Positions 21,147 through 29,452 of a DNA stretch of 64,000 nt are shown here, one piece after another. Positions within the stretch are counted from its first letter, which is position 1; every line of letters starts with the position of its first letter. Both the position numbers and the translations under genes were made by a program. The notes beneath the pieces were generated by a model. It was not told the origin of the DNA. It saw only the letters and a program-made list of their open reading frames with translations, and searched no databases. This DNA is from ZC4RG20 sp963702105 (lineage in GTDB: Bacteria > Pseudomonadota > Gammaproteobacteria > Steroidobacterales > Rariloculaceae). The stretch spans positions 2,976,001 to 3,040,000 of the forward strand of contig OY969712.1 in NCBI GenBank assembly GCA_963702105.1, written 5' to 3'.

Positions 21147-21620
21147 TCAGAACAGCTTCGCGAGGCCGATCGCGATGAGGACGGGCACGGCGATGATGAC
21201 GATCACCGTGAGCGCGATCAGCGCCGAGATCCCGGCGACGAAGAGCAGACTCCGGCGACGCGTTCGGACGGGATCCGCCTCGAGCCTCGACAACAGTTCG
21301 TAGTTGCGCAGGTTGGACTTGAAGCCCGCGTCGAAAATGTCGCCCGCCACGGGGATGCTCCCGACGACGGCGTCCACGAGAACATTGCCGATCATGCGCA
21401 ACAGAACGCTCGTCGGGGCCCCGGTGCGGCGTGCCTCGTTGACGATCGCGGCCGCCAGCAGGGCGCCGAGCGTGTCGCCCAGGCCGGGCAGCAGACCGAG
21501 AATGGGGTCGATACCGATGCGATAGCCGCCCGGCAACGGGATGGATTCATCGAGGGCCCAGGCAAGCCGGCGCAGCCTTCGGAGACGGTCGGGAGAGGAT
21601 CGGATCAAAGTCGAAGGCAT
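21147..21620 (-). CDS. DUF4112 family membrane protein
   Basis: The 157-residue protein has the DUF4112 core: LDESIPLPGGYRIGIDPILG, then GLGDTLGALLAAAIVNEA and SIPVAGDIFDAGFKSN. A C-terminal transmembrane helix follows (LLFVAGISALIALTVIVIIA, with more hydrophobic residues after). Function is unknown. I chose the ATG at 21618-21620, preceded by AAAGG; the frame runs 23 codons further upstream without typical family sequence. Confidence 0.82.
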   Translation of the reverse strand: MPSTLIRSSPDRLRRLRRLAWALDESIPLPGGYRIGIDPILGLLPGLGDTLGALLAAAIVNEARRTGAPTSVLLRMIGNVLVDAVVGSIPVAGDIFDAGFKSNLRNYELLSRLEADPVRTRRRSLLFVAGISALIALTVIVIIAVPVLIAIGLAKLF

Positions 21621-21722
21621 CCAGCCTTTTCGCGTCGCTCGCGAAAACCTTTGCACGCCGTCGCCCGGGCCGCAACAGGGGACGGGCACGGAGCCGCCTC
21701 GCTCGTGACAAGGCCCGGGCTG

Positions 21723-22619
21723 TCAGCCGTCCGCAAGCGGATGGCGCGCGAAGAACTCCCACAGGACGGCCGTCGCGTCGAGCGCCCGTGAAGGCGGGTC
21801 GAGCCCGAACAGCCGCCGCAGGGCGGGCCGCGGCGGCACCGAACCCGGCCACTGATGCCCGGCGCCGGTGACCGCGATCAGCGCGACGCTGCGGCCGCCG
21901 GCGCACGCCGCGTCCGAACGCATCGCGGCGCCCATGTGCCGCAACACGGGCTCGGCGCAGCCGTCGGCGCGACGGAAGGTTCGCAGCGTCGCCTCGACCG
22001 AGGGCCACTTGACGCCGCTGACGCCCTTCGAGCCCAAACCGCCCTCGAATGGAATGTTCTCGTCGGCGAGGCCGTGAATCTCGACGACCGAGACGGGCCG
22101 AGGCGCCGGGCACGCCGCCGTCATGCTGCCCGCGACCGAGCCGATGGCCGCGACACGGACAGCGCCTTCGCAGGCGTAGCGGTACGCCATGGCCGCCCCA
22201 TTCGAAATGCCCGTGACGTAGATGCGCCGCGGATCGATGCTCTCCTCGGCCGCTACGGCCCGGATCGTCGCATCGAGGAACGCCACGTCGTCGACGGCGT
22301 CCCTGAGCGCCGGGCCGCAGCACGTGCCGCCGGCATTCCAGCTGCGCCGGAAGCCGTTCGGGTAGACGACGACGAAGCCTTCGGCGGCGGCCGTCTCATC
22401 CCAGCCGTACGACTTCTGCGCCTGAGTGCCCGAGCCAAAGCCGCCGTGCAGGACGACGACGAGCGGCACAGGCGCCTTGCGCCCGAGCCCGGACGGACGG
22501 AAAAGCACGTAGCTGCGTTGAAGTCCGCCGACCGTCAGCGTATGACGGCTCGCGTGTGCCCGCGCCACGACACCGGCAAGTGCCAGCAGGCCCAAGCTCA
22601 AAAGTACGATGCGTTTCAT
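21723..22619 (-). CDS. Secreted PHB-depolymerase/feruloyl-esterase-like hydrolase
   Basis: This 298-residue alpha/beta hydrolase is of the LpqC / esterase-depolymerase type. A signal peptide covers about residues 1-23. The oxyanion region is VVLHGGFGSG, the nucleophile Ser lies in TGISNGAAMAYR, and the catalytic His is probably in GAGHQWPG. Family members cleave polyhydroxybutyrate, feruloyl or acetyl esters. Its position next to CE15 and tannase-family esterases favours a plant-ester role, but that is inference. It is divergent from the SGNH-CE15-tannase operon across a 250-base region that contains short repeats. Confidence 0.85.
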   Translation of the reverse strand: MKRIVLLSLGLLALAGVVARAHASRHTLTVGGLQRSYVLFRPSGLGRKAPVPLVVVLHGGFGSGTQAQKSYGWDETAAAEGFVVVYPNGFRRSWNAGGTCCGPALRDAVDDVAFLDATIRAVAAEESIDPRRIYVTGISNGAAMAYRYACEGAVRVAAIGSVAGSMTAACPAPRPVSVVEIHGLADENIPFEGGLGSKGVSGVKWPSVEATLRTFRRADGCAEPVLRHMGAAMRSDAACAGGRSVALIAVTGAGHQWPGSVPPRPALRRLFGLDPPSRALDATAVLWEFFARHPLADG

Positions 22620-22639
22620 CGGCTGCGCCTCGCTGACCT

Positions 22640-22745
22640 CACGCCTGTCCCGCGCTCATCTCGCGCTCGTACGCGCTCATCGCGCGCACATATCGCGCAC
22701 ATCGCGCGCGCCTCTCGCGCACATCGCGCGTACATCTCGCGTCAT
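22640..22745. repeat. Imperfect short tandem repeats, CGCGCACAT-like
   Basis: In the divergent region between two esterase operons, short variants of CGCGCTCAT, CGCGCACAT and CGCGCGTACAT recur about ten times. They are irregular in length (8-13 bases) and look like a degenerate microsatellite. No coding frame here resembles a protein. They lie upstream of both divergent genes and might affect promoter spacing; there is no direct evidence for that. Confidence 0.7.
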
Positions 22746-22869
22746 GCGGCCCAAAACGCGCTTTCGTAGCGGAACGTTGACAATTCCCCGCCGGCCCGGC
22801 GCGAAGGGCCGGCCGGCGCCGGTTATCCGCCCCGGCCGGCGTCGGTTATCATCGGGTCGGGGGTGAGCA

Positions 22870-24138
22870 TTGAAACATAACAACGCGGCCGCGATCGTCG
22901 CGGCGCTTGCGGCCATGCTCTTCGCAACCGCAGGCCGAACGCAGAATGCCCCGGGCGCCCGTGTCTGGGTCGGCTCCTGGGCCACGTCCCAGCAGATCCC
23001 TGAGCCGCGCAACGCCCTGCGGCCCGAAGATCTCGCGGACGCGACGTTGCGGCAGATCGTGCATCTTTCCATCGGCGGCCGGACGCTGCGCGTACGCCTT
23101 TCGAACGCCTTCGGCAGCGCTCCGCTGCACGTCGCGGCGGCACACGTCGCCGAGGCCCTGTCTCCCGCCTCTGCCGCCATCGTGCGCGGCTCGGACGCTG
23201 CGCTTAGTTTCGCGGGTCGGCCCGAGGTCACGGTCCCGGCCGGCGCCGAATATCTCTCCGATCCGCTCGCGTTCGATGCCGCGCCGCAAGCCGATCTCGC
23301 CATCAGTCTCTACCTGGACGACGCGCCCGCCCGGCAGACGAGCCACCCGGGCTCGCGCGCGGATTCCTACCTCGTGCACGGCGATCGCGTCTCCGCTGTG
23401 GACCTGCCCGGCGCGCGCAAGTTCGAGCACTGGTTCGACCTCGCCGGCGTCAACGTCGCCGCGCCGCCCGGCAGCGCCGCCCTCGTCGTGCTCGGCGACT
23501 CGATCACGGACGGCCATGGCTCGACGACGAACGGCAACGACCGCTGGACCGACGACCTCGCGCGCCGCTTGCAGAAGGACGCGGGCGGCAGGACGCTCGG
23601 TGTGCTGAACCACGGGATCGGCGGCGGGCGCGTCCTGCACGACGGGCTCGGTCCCAACGCCCTGGCCCGCTTCGACCGCGACGTGCTGGCCCAGAGCGGC
23701 GTGCGCTACCTGATCGTGTTCGAGGGCATCAACGACATCGGCACGTTCGACAAGCCGGGCGCGAAGCCGCAAGCGGCGCACGACGCGCTCGTGCACGCGC
23801 TTACGGCCGCGTACGCCCAGATCGTGACGCGCGCGCACGCGGCCGGCATCGAGGTCTACGGCGCGACGCTGACGCCGTTCGTGGACTGCAGCGTCTACGA
23901 CCCTAAACCGATCAGCGAAGCCGACCGCGTCGCGGTCAACGCGTGGATACGGGCGCCGGGCCACTTCGACGCGGTGCTCGACTTCGACGCGACACTTCGC
24001 GATCCGGCCCGGCCCGACCGCCTCGCGCCCGCCTACGACTCGGGCGACCACCTGCATCCTTCGCCGGCGGGCTATGCGGCCATCGCAGAGTCCGTCCCGC
24101 TCGCGCTGCTCGGAAAGCCGTTGGGAGAGAAACGTTGA
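22870..24138 (+). CDS. Secreted SGNH/GDSL-family hydrolase
   Basis: This 422-residue exported esterase has a signal peptide at about residues 1-24 and an N-terminal jelly-roll-like domain (residues 30-190). The SGNH catalytic domain shows block I VVLGDSITDGHGS (nucleophile Ser), a Gly in block II NHGIGGGRV, block III FEGINDIG (Asn), and block V DHLHPSPAGY (Asp and His). Such two-domain enzymes are common among carbohydrate esterases and rhamnogalacturonan acetylesterase relatives. The start is a TTG (22870-22872) after GGGGTGAG. It is coupled to the CE15 gene through a TTGA overlap. Confidence 0.88.
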   Translation: MKHNNAAAIVAALAAMLFATAGRTQNAPGARVWVGSWATSQQIPEPRNALRPEDLADATLRQIVHLSIGGRTLRVRLSNAFGSAPLHVAAAHVAEALSPASAAIVRGSDAALSFAGRPEVTVPAGAEYLSDPLAFDAAPQADLAISLYLDDAPARQTSHPGSRADSYLVHGDRVSAVDLPGARKFEHWFDLAGVNVAAPPGSAALVVLGDSITDGHGSTTNGNDRWTDDLARRLQKDAGGRTLGVLNHGIGGGRVLHDGLGPNALARFDRDVLAQSGVRYLIVFEGINDIGTFDKPGAKPQAAHDALVHALTAAYAQIVTRAHAAGIEVYGATLTPFVDCSVYDPKPISEADRVAVNAWIRAPGHFDAVLDFDATLRDPARPDRLAPAYDSGDHLHPSPAGYAAIAESVPLALLGKPLGEKR

Positions 24139-25694
24139 ACAGGCAATCACTCCTCGCCGCGGGCCTCGCGCTCGGGCTGCTCGGTGCCGGCGCGGCCGTC
24201 GAGGCCGGGCCCAAGCTGCCGCCGCCGAAGCACTGGACCGCCGAGCAGGACCACGAAAACATGATGCGGCAGCTCGGCATCGAGGCGCTGCGCCCCGGAC
24301 CGAGCGGCAACGAGGAGGCCCCGGACCACGCCAACTACGACGAATCGAAGGCCAACCCGTTTCCGAACCTCCCCGACCCGCTGACCACGAAGGCCGGCCG
24401 CAAGGTCACGACCCCGGATCAATGGTGGCACGTGCGCCGGCCCGAGATCGTCGAGGACTTCGAGCGCGAAGTCTACGGGCGCGTGCCCGCGCATGTGCCG
24501 AAGGTCACATGGTCGGTGCAGGCCGTGGATCACGAGGTCATCGGCCGCATTCCCGTCGTCGCCAAGAAGCTCGTCGGGCACGTGGACAACTCGAGCTATC
24601 CCCTCATCGACGTGAACATCGAGATGACGCTCGTGACGCCCGCAAACGCGCAAGGCCCCGTGCCCGTGCTCATGATGTTCGGGCGCGGCGGCTTTCCGGC
24701 CCCGGCGCAACCCTCGCGCGAGGAGATCGCGAGGATCAACGCTGCGCTCGCTGCGGCCGCGGTCAAGCAGGACCCGTCGCTCGCGGCGGTATTCGATTCG
24801 CATCCGGGCTACGAGATCGTCAAGCCCGAACCCTTCCGATTCCCGCAGCGCAACGCCGACGGCGATCCGCCGAACGACGAGGAGCTCGTCATGGACGGCT
24901 GGGGCTTTGCCTCGATCGATCCGGCGAGCGTGCAGGCCGACAACGGCGCCGGGCTCACGCGCGGCATCATCGGCCTCGTCAACGAAGGACAGCCCCGCAA
25001 GCCCGACGACTGGGGCGCGCTGCGCGCCTGGGCGTGGGGCGCAAGCCGCGGCTTCGATTACCTCGCGACGGACCCGGCCGTGGACGCGAAGCACATCGGC
25101 ATCGAAGGCGTCTCCCGCTACGGCAAGGCCGCGCTCGTCGCCATGGCGTTCGACCGGCGTTTCGCGATGGTGCTCATCGGCTCCTCCGGCGAAGGCGGCG
25201 CGAAGCTCAATCGGCGCAACTGGGGCGAGGCCGTCGAGAACCTCACCGCGACCGGCGAATACCACTGGATGGCCGGCAACTTCCTGAAGTACGGCGCCGC
25301 GAAGGCGCGCTTCGGCAGCATGAACGCCGGCGACCTGCCCGTCGACTCGCACGAGCTCATCGCGCTCTGCGCGCCGCGCCTGACGTTCGTGAGCTACGGC
25401 GTGCCCGGAAAAGGCGACGCCAAGTGGCTCGATCAAAAGGGCAGCTTCATGGCGGCCGTCGCCGCGCAGCCCGTGTTCCGGTTGCTCGGGGCGAAGGGCA
25501 TGGGCGTAGCCGACGACTATCGTCACGTCACGCTGCCGCCCGTGAATCATGGCCTGCTCGGCGGTGAGCTCGCCTGGCGCCAACACGACGGCGGCCACAC
25601 GGATGCGCCGAACATGAAATACTTCATCGCCTGGGTGGACGAGCACATCGGCCGGCCATCCAAGCTCATGCCTGACGGATTGGGAGGGTCCTGA
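24135..25694 (+). CDS. Glucuronoyl esterase, carbohydrate esterase family 15-like
   Basis: The 519-residue exported alpha/beta hydrolase cleaves, in characterised CE15 relatives, the ester bond between lignin alcohols and 4-O-methyl-glucuronic acid of xylan. A signal peptide is at residues 1-24. The nucleophile motif is GVSRYGK with Ser327, followed by GSSGEGGAKLNRRNWGE containing the acidic residue typical of bacterial CE15. A catalytic His lies in the HDGGHTD region near the end. The start is TTG at 24135, overlapping the stop codon of the SGNH gene; no ATG occurs for another 40 codons. It is followed 2 bases later by the tannase-family gene. Confidence 0.87.
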   Translation: MNRQSLLAAGLALGLLGAGAAVEAGPKLPPPKHWTAEQDHENMMRQLGIEALRPGPSGNEEAPDHANYDESKANPFPNLPDPLTTKAGRKVTTPDQWWHVRRPEIVEDFEREVYGRVPAHVPKVTWSVQAVDHEVIGRIPVVAKKLVGHVDNSSYPLIDVNIEMTLVTPANAQGPVPVLMMFGRGGFPAPAQPSREEIARINAALAAAAVKQDPSLAAVFDSHPGYEIVKPEPFRFPQRNADGDPPNDEELVMDGWGFASIDPASVQADNGAGLTRGIIGLVNEGQPRKPDDWGALRAWAWGASRGFDYLATDPAVDAKHIGIEGVSRYGKAALVAMAFDRRFAMVLIGSSGEGGAKLNRRNWGEAVENLTATGEYHWMAGNFLKYGAAKARFGSMNAGDLPVDSHELIALCAPRLTFVSYGVPGKGDAKWLDQKGSFMAAVAAQPVFRLLGAKGMGVADDYRHVTLPPVNHGLLGGELAWRQHDGGHTDAPNMKYFIAWVDEHIGRPSKLMPDGLGGS

Positions 25695-25696
25695 CA

Positions 25697-27292
25697 ATGC
25701 GCAACGCTCATAGGCTCGGGTCGGCCTCGGCCGCTCTGTTTCTGCTCGCAGGCTCGGCGGCGCATGCGCAGGCATTCGCCGACGCGTCGTCCGCACATTC
25801 GGACTACACGAAGGCCCCGCTGAAGCCAGCGGGCGCCTGCGCCGAGCTCGGCCGGGCGAAGCTCCCGGACCTCGTCCGACTCGAAGCCCGGAGCCTGCCG
25901 GCCGCCGACGGCGTGCCCGCGCATTGCCGCGTAGACGGCGTCATCGCACCCGAAATCCGCTTTGAAGTGAACCTGCCGGCCGCCTGGAACGGCCGCTTCT
26001 ACATGATCGGCAACGGCGGGCTCGCCGGCCAGGAGGCCGACGAGCCGCGCAACGCGTCCGCGCGCGCGGACGCTCTCGCGCACGGCTTCGCTATGGCGAG
26101 CACGGACACCGGGCACGACGCGCAGAAGGAACGCGGCGGCAGCTTCGTGCTCGGCAACCCGCAGAAGGCCATCGACTACGCTTACCGCGCCGTGCACATG
26201 ACGGCGACGAGTGCCAAGGACATCGTGAGCCGCTACTACGGTCAGCCGGCGTCGCACTCGTATTGGAATTCCTGCTCGAACGGAGGCCGCCAGGGCCTGC
26301 TCGAGGCCGAGCGCTTTCCGGCGGACTTCGACGGCATCGTCGCCAACGCGCCGTGGATCGATCAGACGGGCTTCACGATCGGCGCGCTTTGGAACCAGCG
26401 GGCGCTCAGCGAGACGCCCGTCTCGGCCGCCAAGATCGCGCTCGTCGCGAAGCGCGTCATGGCGAAGTGCGATGCCGCGGACGGGCTCGCCGACGGGCTC
26501 ATCGACGATCCGCGCCGCTGCGCATTCGACGCGCGCAAAGACGTGCCGATCTGCGCGGCCGGCGAGGACTCGCGCAGCTGCCTCACGCCCGCCGAGGCCG
26601 CGGCCGTGCAGAAAGTCTACGAGGGCCCGCGCACGCATGCCGGCAAGCAGATCTTCCCCGGTTACATGCCGGGCAGCGAGGCGCTCGCGGCCGGCCGCGA
26701 CGGCGAGACCGCGAGCGGCTGGACCAATTTGATCCTGCCGGGCCGCCCGGATGCAGAACCGGCCGACTTCAACCTGGCCGAGCAGATCATGCGTTACCTC
26801 GTCTTCAAGCCGCCGATGCCGGACTACGACTTCCGCAAGTTCGACTTCGACCGCGATCCGCCGCTGCTCGAGCGCTGGGGCAAGATCGCGGATGCGACGG
26901 ACACGAATCTCGAGGCCTTCCGCAAGCGCGGCGGCAAGCTCATCATCACGCACGGCTGGGCGGACCCGATCCTGCAACCGCTCGAGAGCGTGCACTACTA
27001 CGAGCAGGCTCTCGCCGCGAACGGCCCGAACGCGACCGACTTCCTGCGGCTTTACATGGTGCCCGGCATGGCGCACTGCGCAGGCGGCGTCGGTCCCGAC
27101 CAGAACGACGCCGTCACGGCCGTCATCGACTGGGTCGAGCAGGGGGCGGCGCCGGGCCGCATCACGGCGCGCAAATTCGTCGGCGGCAAAGTCGTGCGCT
27201 CGCGGCCGCTGTGCCCATATCCGCAGGTCGCGCGGTATAAGGGCGACGGCAGCATCGACGATGCGGCGAGCTTCGAGTGCCGGGCGCCCTGA
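25697..27292 (+). CDS. Tannase/feruloyl esterase family protein
   Basis: A 531-residue secreted esterase. The signal peptide ends near residue 25 (AHAQA). The family's CS-D-HC signature is visible: Cys193-Ser194 in NSCSNGGRQG, the Asp in the HGWADPILQP loop, and His-Cys in GMAHCAGGVGP. A Ca-binding-like loop DAADGLADGLIDDP lies in the lid region. Relatives hydrolyse gallate, ferulate or MHET-type aromatic esters; the exact substrate is open. It is the third gene of an esterase operon and ends within a palindromic repeat element. Confidence 0.92.
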   Translation: MRNAHRLGSASAALFLLAGSAAHAQAFADASSAHSDYTKAPLKPAGACAELGRAKLPDLVRLEARSLPAADGVPAHCRVDGVIAPEIRFEVNLPAAWNGRFYMIGNGGLAGQEADEPRNASARADALAHGFAMASTDTGHDAQKERGGSFVLGNPQKAIDYAYRAVHMTATSAKDIVSRYYGQPASHSYWNSCSNGGRQGLLEAERFPADFDGIVANAPWIDQTGFTIGALWNQRALSETPVSAAKIALVAKRVMAKCDAADGLADGLIDDPRRCAFDARKDVPICAAGEDSRSCLTPAEAAAVQKVYEGPRTHAGKQIFPGYMPGSEALAAGRDGETASGWTNLILPGRPDAEPADFNLAEQIMRYLVFKPPMPDYDFRKFDFDRDPPLLERWGKIADATDTNLEAFRKRGGKLIITHGWADPILQPLESVHYYEQALAANGPNATDFLRLYMVPGMAHCAGGVGPDQNDAVTAVIDWVEQGAAPGRITARKFVGGKVVRSRPLCPYPQVARYKGDGSIDDAASFECRAP

Positions 27293-27379
27293 AAAGGGGT
27301 CAGAGCCCTTTTTCGCCGGCCGAACCACGTCGCGATCTTCCGCGAAGTCCAGGGCGAAAAAGGGCTCTGACCCCTTTTT
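27292..27379. repeat. Paired inverted palindromic repeat (REPIN-like), copy 1
   Basis: Two arms face each other: 27292-27317 (AAAAGGGGTCAGAGCCCTTT then TTCGCC) and its inverse at 27353-27379. They are separated by 35 bases. Each arm is itself a small hairpin (AAAAGGG / CCCTTTT with a TCAGAG-type loop) followed by a T run, so it could end transcription in both directions. It lies between the convergent tannase and malonyl-CoA synthetase genes. Confidence 0.9.
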
Positions 27380-27386
27380 CGCCTCT

Positions 27387-28886
27387 TCACTGACCGTAGG
27401 CCGCCCGCAAGACGTTCTTCTGCACTTTGCCCATGGCGTTGCGCGGCAACTCTTCGACGAATACGACGCGCTTCGGCAGCTTGTACGGCGCCAGGCGCTC
27501 GCGAAGACTCGCGATGACCTCGGCTTCAGTCAGCGCAGCATCGGGCTCCTTGACTATCACGGCCGTGACGGCCTCGCCGAAGTCCGGATGCGGGACGCCG
27601 ATGACGGCGGATTCGACGACGCCGGGCAGCACGTCGATCTCGTTCTCGACCTCCTTGGGGTAGACGTTGAAGCCGCCGCTGATGACGAGGTCCTTGCCGC
27701 GGCCGACGATGTGGACATAGCCGCGCGAGTCGATCTTGCCGAGGTCGCCCGTCACGAAGTAGCCGTCGTCGCGAAATTCCTCGCGCGTCTTCCCGGGATT
27801 GCGCCAATAGCCGCAAAACACGTTCGGGCCGTTGACCTCGAGCATGCCGATCTCCTCGCGCGGCAGCTCGGTGCCGCGCTCGGGGTCCACCACACGGAGG
27901 CTCACGCCCGGAAGCGGATGGCCGACCGTGCCAGGCACGCGCTCGCCGTCGTAGGGATTCGAGGCGTTCATGTTCGTCTCGGTCATGCCGTAGCGCTCGA
28001 GGATCGCGTGACCTGTGCGCTCGCGCCAAGCCCGGTGCGTCTCCTCGAGCAGCGGCGCGGATCCGGAGACGAAGAGCCGCATGTGCCCGCACGCGCGGCG
28101 GTCCAGCCAAGGCTCGGCGAGGAGCCGCGTGTAGAACGTCGGCACGCCCATGAGCATCGTGGCTTGCGGCAGAAAGCGCCGGATGGCCGCAGCATCGAAC
28201 TTGGGCAGCAGAATCATGCCTCCGCCCGCGGCCAGCGTGACGTTCGTGGCCACGAAGAGCCCGTGCGTATGGAATATCGGCAGCGCGTGCAGCAGAACGT
28301 CCGCCGAAGTGCACTGCCAGCAGTCCTTGAGCGTGAAGCAGTTCGAGGCGAGGTTGCCGTGGGTCAGCATGGCACCCTTCGAGCGCCCCGTCGTTCCCGA
28401 GGTGTACAGAATGGCGGCAAGGTCCGCGCTGCCGCGATCCGCGTCCTCGAATTGCGCCGGCTCTTCGCCGGCTGCCTCGAGCAGCGAACCCGCGCGACCG
28501 TCGGCCCCGAGCGTCGCGAGACTCGCCTGCTGCGCGAGCGGCGCGACGGCATCCCGGCGCGCCGGATCGCAGACGACGAGGCTCGGCTCGGCGTCCGCCA
28601 CGAAGTACTCGAGCTCGGCGCGCGTGTAAGCGGGATTCAGAGGAACGTAGACGGCGCCCGCGCGCAGGCAGGCCAAGTAAAGCAGCAACGCTTCTGGGCT
28701 CTTCTCGACCTGCACCACGACGCGGTCGCCGACCCGCACGCCGAGACGCGTCAAGGCGTTCGCGATCCCGCCCGTGCGCGCCAGCACTTCCGCGTAGCTC
28801 AGCCGCCGCCCTTCGGGCGTCGTCACAAAGAGCCGCTCGTCGTTCCAGGCAGCGGCCCGGAAGCGGCTGAAGAGATTTTTCGACAT
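27387..28886 (-). CDS. matB: Malonyl-CoA synthetase (MatB-like)
   Basis: This 499-residue ANL-superfamily ligase activates malonate or methylmalonate to the CoA thioester. The P-loop YTSGTTGRSKGAMLTH lies near residue 165. LHALPIFHTHGLFVATNVTL is characteristic of MatB, MTETNMN follows, and the C-terminal catalytic motif is RNAMGKVQKN. The length matches MatB. A short-chain acyl-CoA synthetase is the alternative. It stands alone, convergent with the tannase gene, and no matA or matC is adjacent. Confidence 0.85.
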   Translation of the reverse strand: MSKNLFSRFRAAAWNDERLFVTTPEGRRLSYAEVLARTGGIANALTRLGVRVGDRVVVQVEKSPEALLLYLACLRAGAVYVPLNPAYTRAELEYFVADAEPSLVVCDPARRDAVAPLAQQASLATLGADGRAGSLLEAAGEEPAQFEDADRGSADLAAILYTSGTTGRSKGAMLTHGNLASNCFTLKDCWQCTSADVLLHALPIFHTHGLFVATNVTLAAGGGMILLPKFDAAAIRRFLPQATMLMGVPTFYTRLLAEPWLDRRACGHMRLFVSGSAPLLEETHRAWRERTGHAILERYGMTETNMNASNPYDGERVPGTVGHPLPGVSLRVVDPERGTELPREEIGMLEVNGPNVFCGYWRNPGKTREEFRDDGYFVTGDLGKIDSRGYVHIVGRGKDLVISGGFNVYPKEVENEIDVLPGVVESAVIGVPHPDFGEAVTAVIVKEPDAALTEAEVIASLRERLAPYKLPKRVVFVEELPRNAMGKVQKNVLRAAYGQ

Positions 28887-29003
28887 GGGCGGACCTTAGC
28901 ATGAGAGCAGCCGCGCGCGGACGCCAGACGCACGCGGACGCCGAGGTCGCCTCGGTCGCCCTCTCGGAAGTATGCTGGCGCCATAGCTTCGCGGAGACGA
29001 CGA

Positions 29004-29360
29004 ATGGGTCTGCTCGTATCCTGGGTCATCCTCTCACTCGCCGTCTGGATCACGGCGCAGGCGCTGCCGGGCTTCCACGTGAAGAGCGTCGGCAGCGCGT
29101 TCCTCGTCGCCGCGCTGTTCGGCGTGCTGAACTTTCTGATCGGCTGGCTGTTCTTCACGGTCCTCACGATCGCGACGCTGGGCCTGGCCTTCCTCCTGGC
29201 CTTCCTGACGCGCTGGTTCATCAACGCGATCATCCTCAAGCTCGTGGACGCGCTGACCGATCATCTGACCATCGACAGCTTTGGGTGGGCCCTCGGCGGA
29301 GCGCTCATGATGTCCGCGATCGGCACGATCGCGGAATGGATCGTGCGCGGCGGCCTCTGA
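29004..29360 (+). CDS. Phage holin superfamily IV (YvlD-type) small membrane protein
   Basis: This 118-residue protein has four predicted membrane helices (LVSWVILSLAVWI, FLVAALFGVLNFLIGW, TVLTIATLGLAFLLAF and GGALMMSAIGTIAEW). Together with the intervening FLTRWFINAIILKLVDAL these fit the phage-holin family of chromosomal four-helix proteins. Despite the family name no other phage gene is nearby. The ATG follows GGAGACGACGA. Confidence 0.85.
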   Translation: MGLLVSWVILSLAVWITAQALPGFHVKSVGSAFLVAALFGVLNFLIGWLFFTVLTIATLGLAFLLAFLTRWFINAIILKLVDALTDHLTIDSFGWALGGALMMSAIGTIAEWIVRGGL

Positions 29361-29452
29361 TCGAGACGATCTCCGGCCTTGACACCGAACGTTCGCCGGG
29401 AGAGTGTTCGGTCAACAACCAATCATCGGCGCGACAGTCAGGAGCCTACGAC

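Noticed and set aside
29004..29360. Evidence of a prophage from the holin-family protein
   Set aside because: This family is mostly chromosomal and no other phage gene, integrase or attachment site is nearby.
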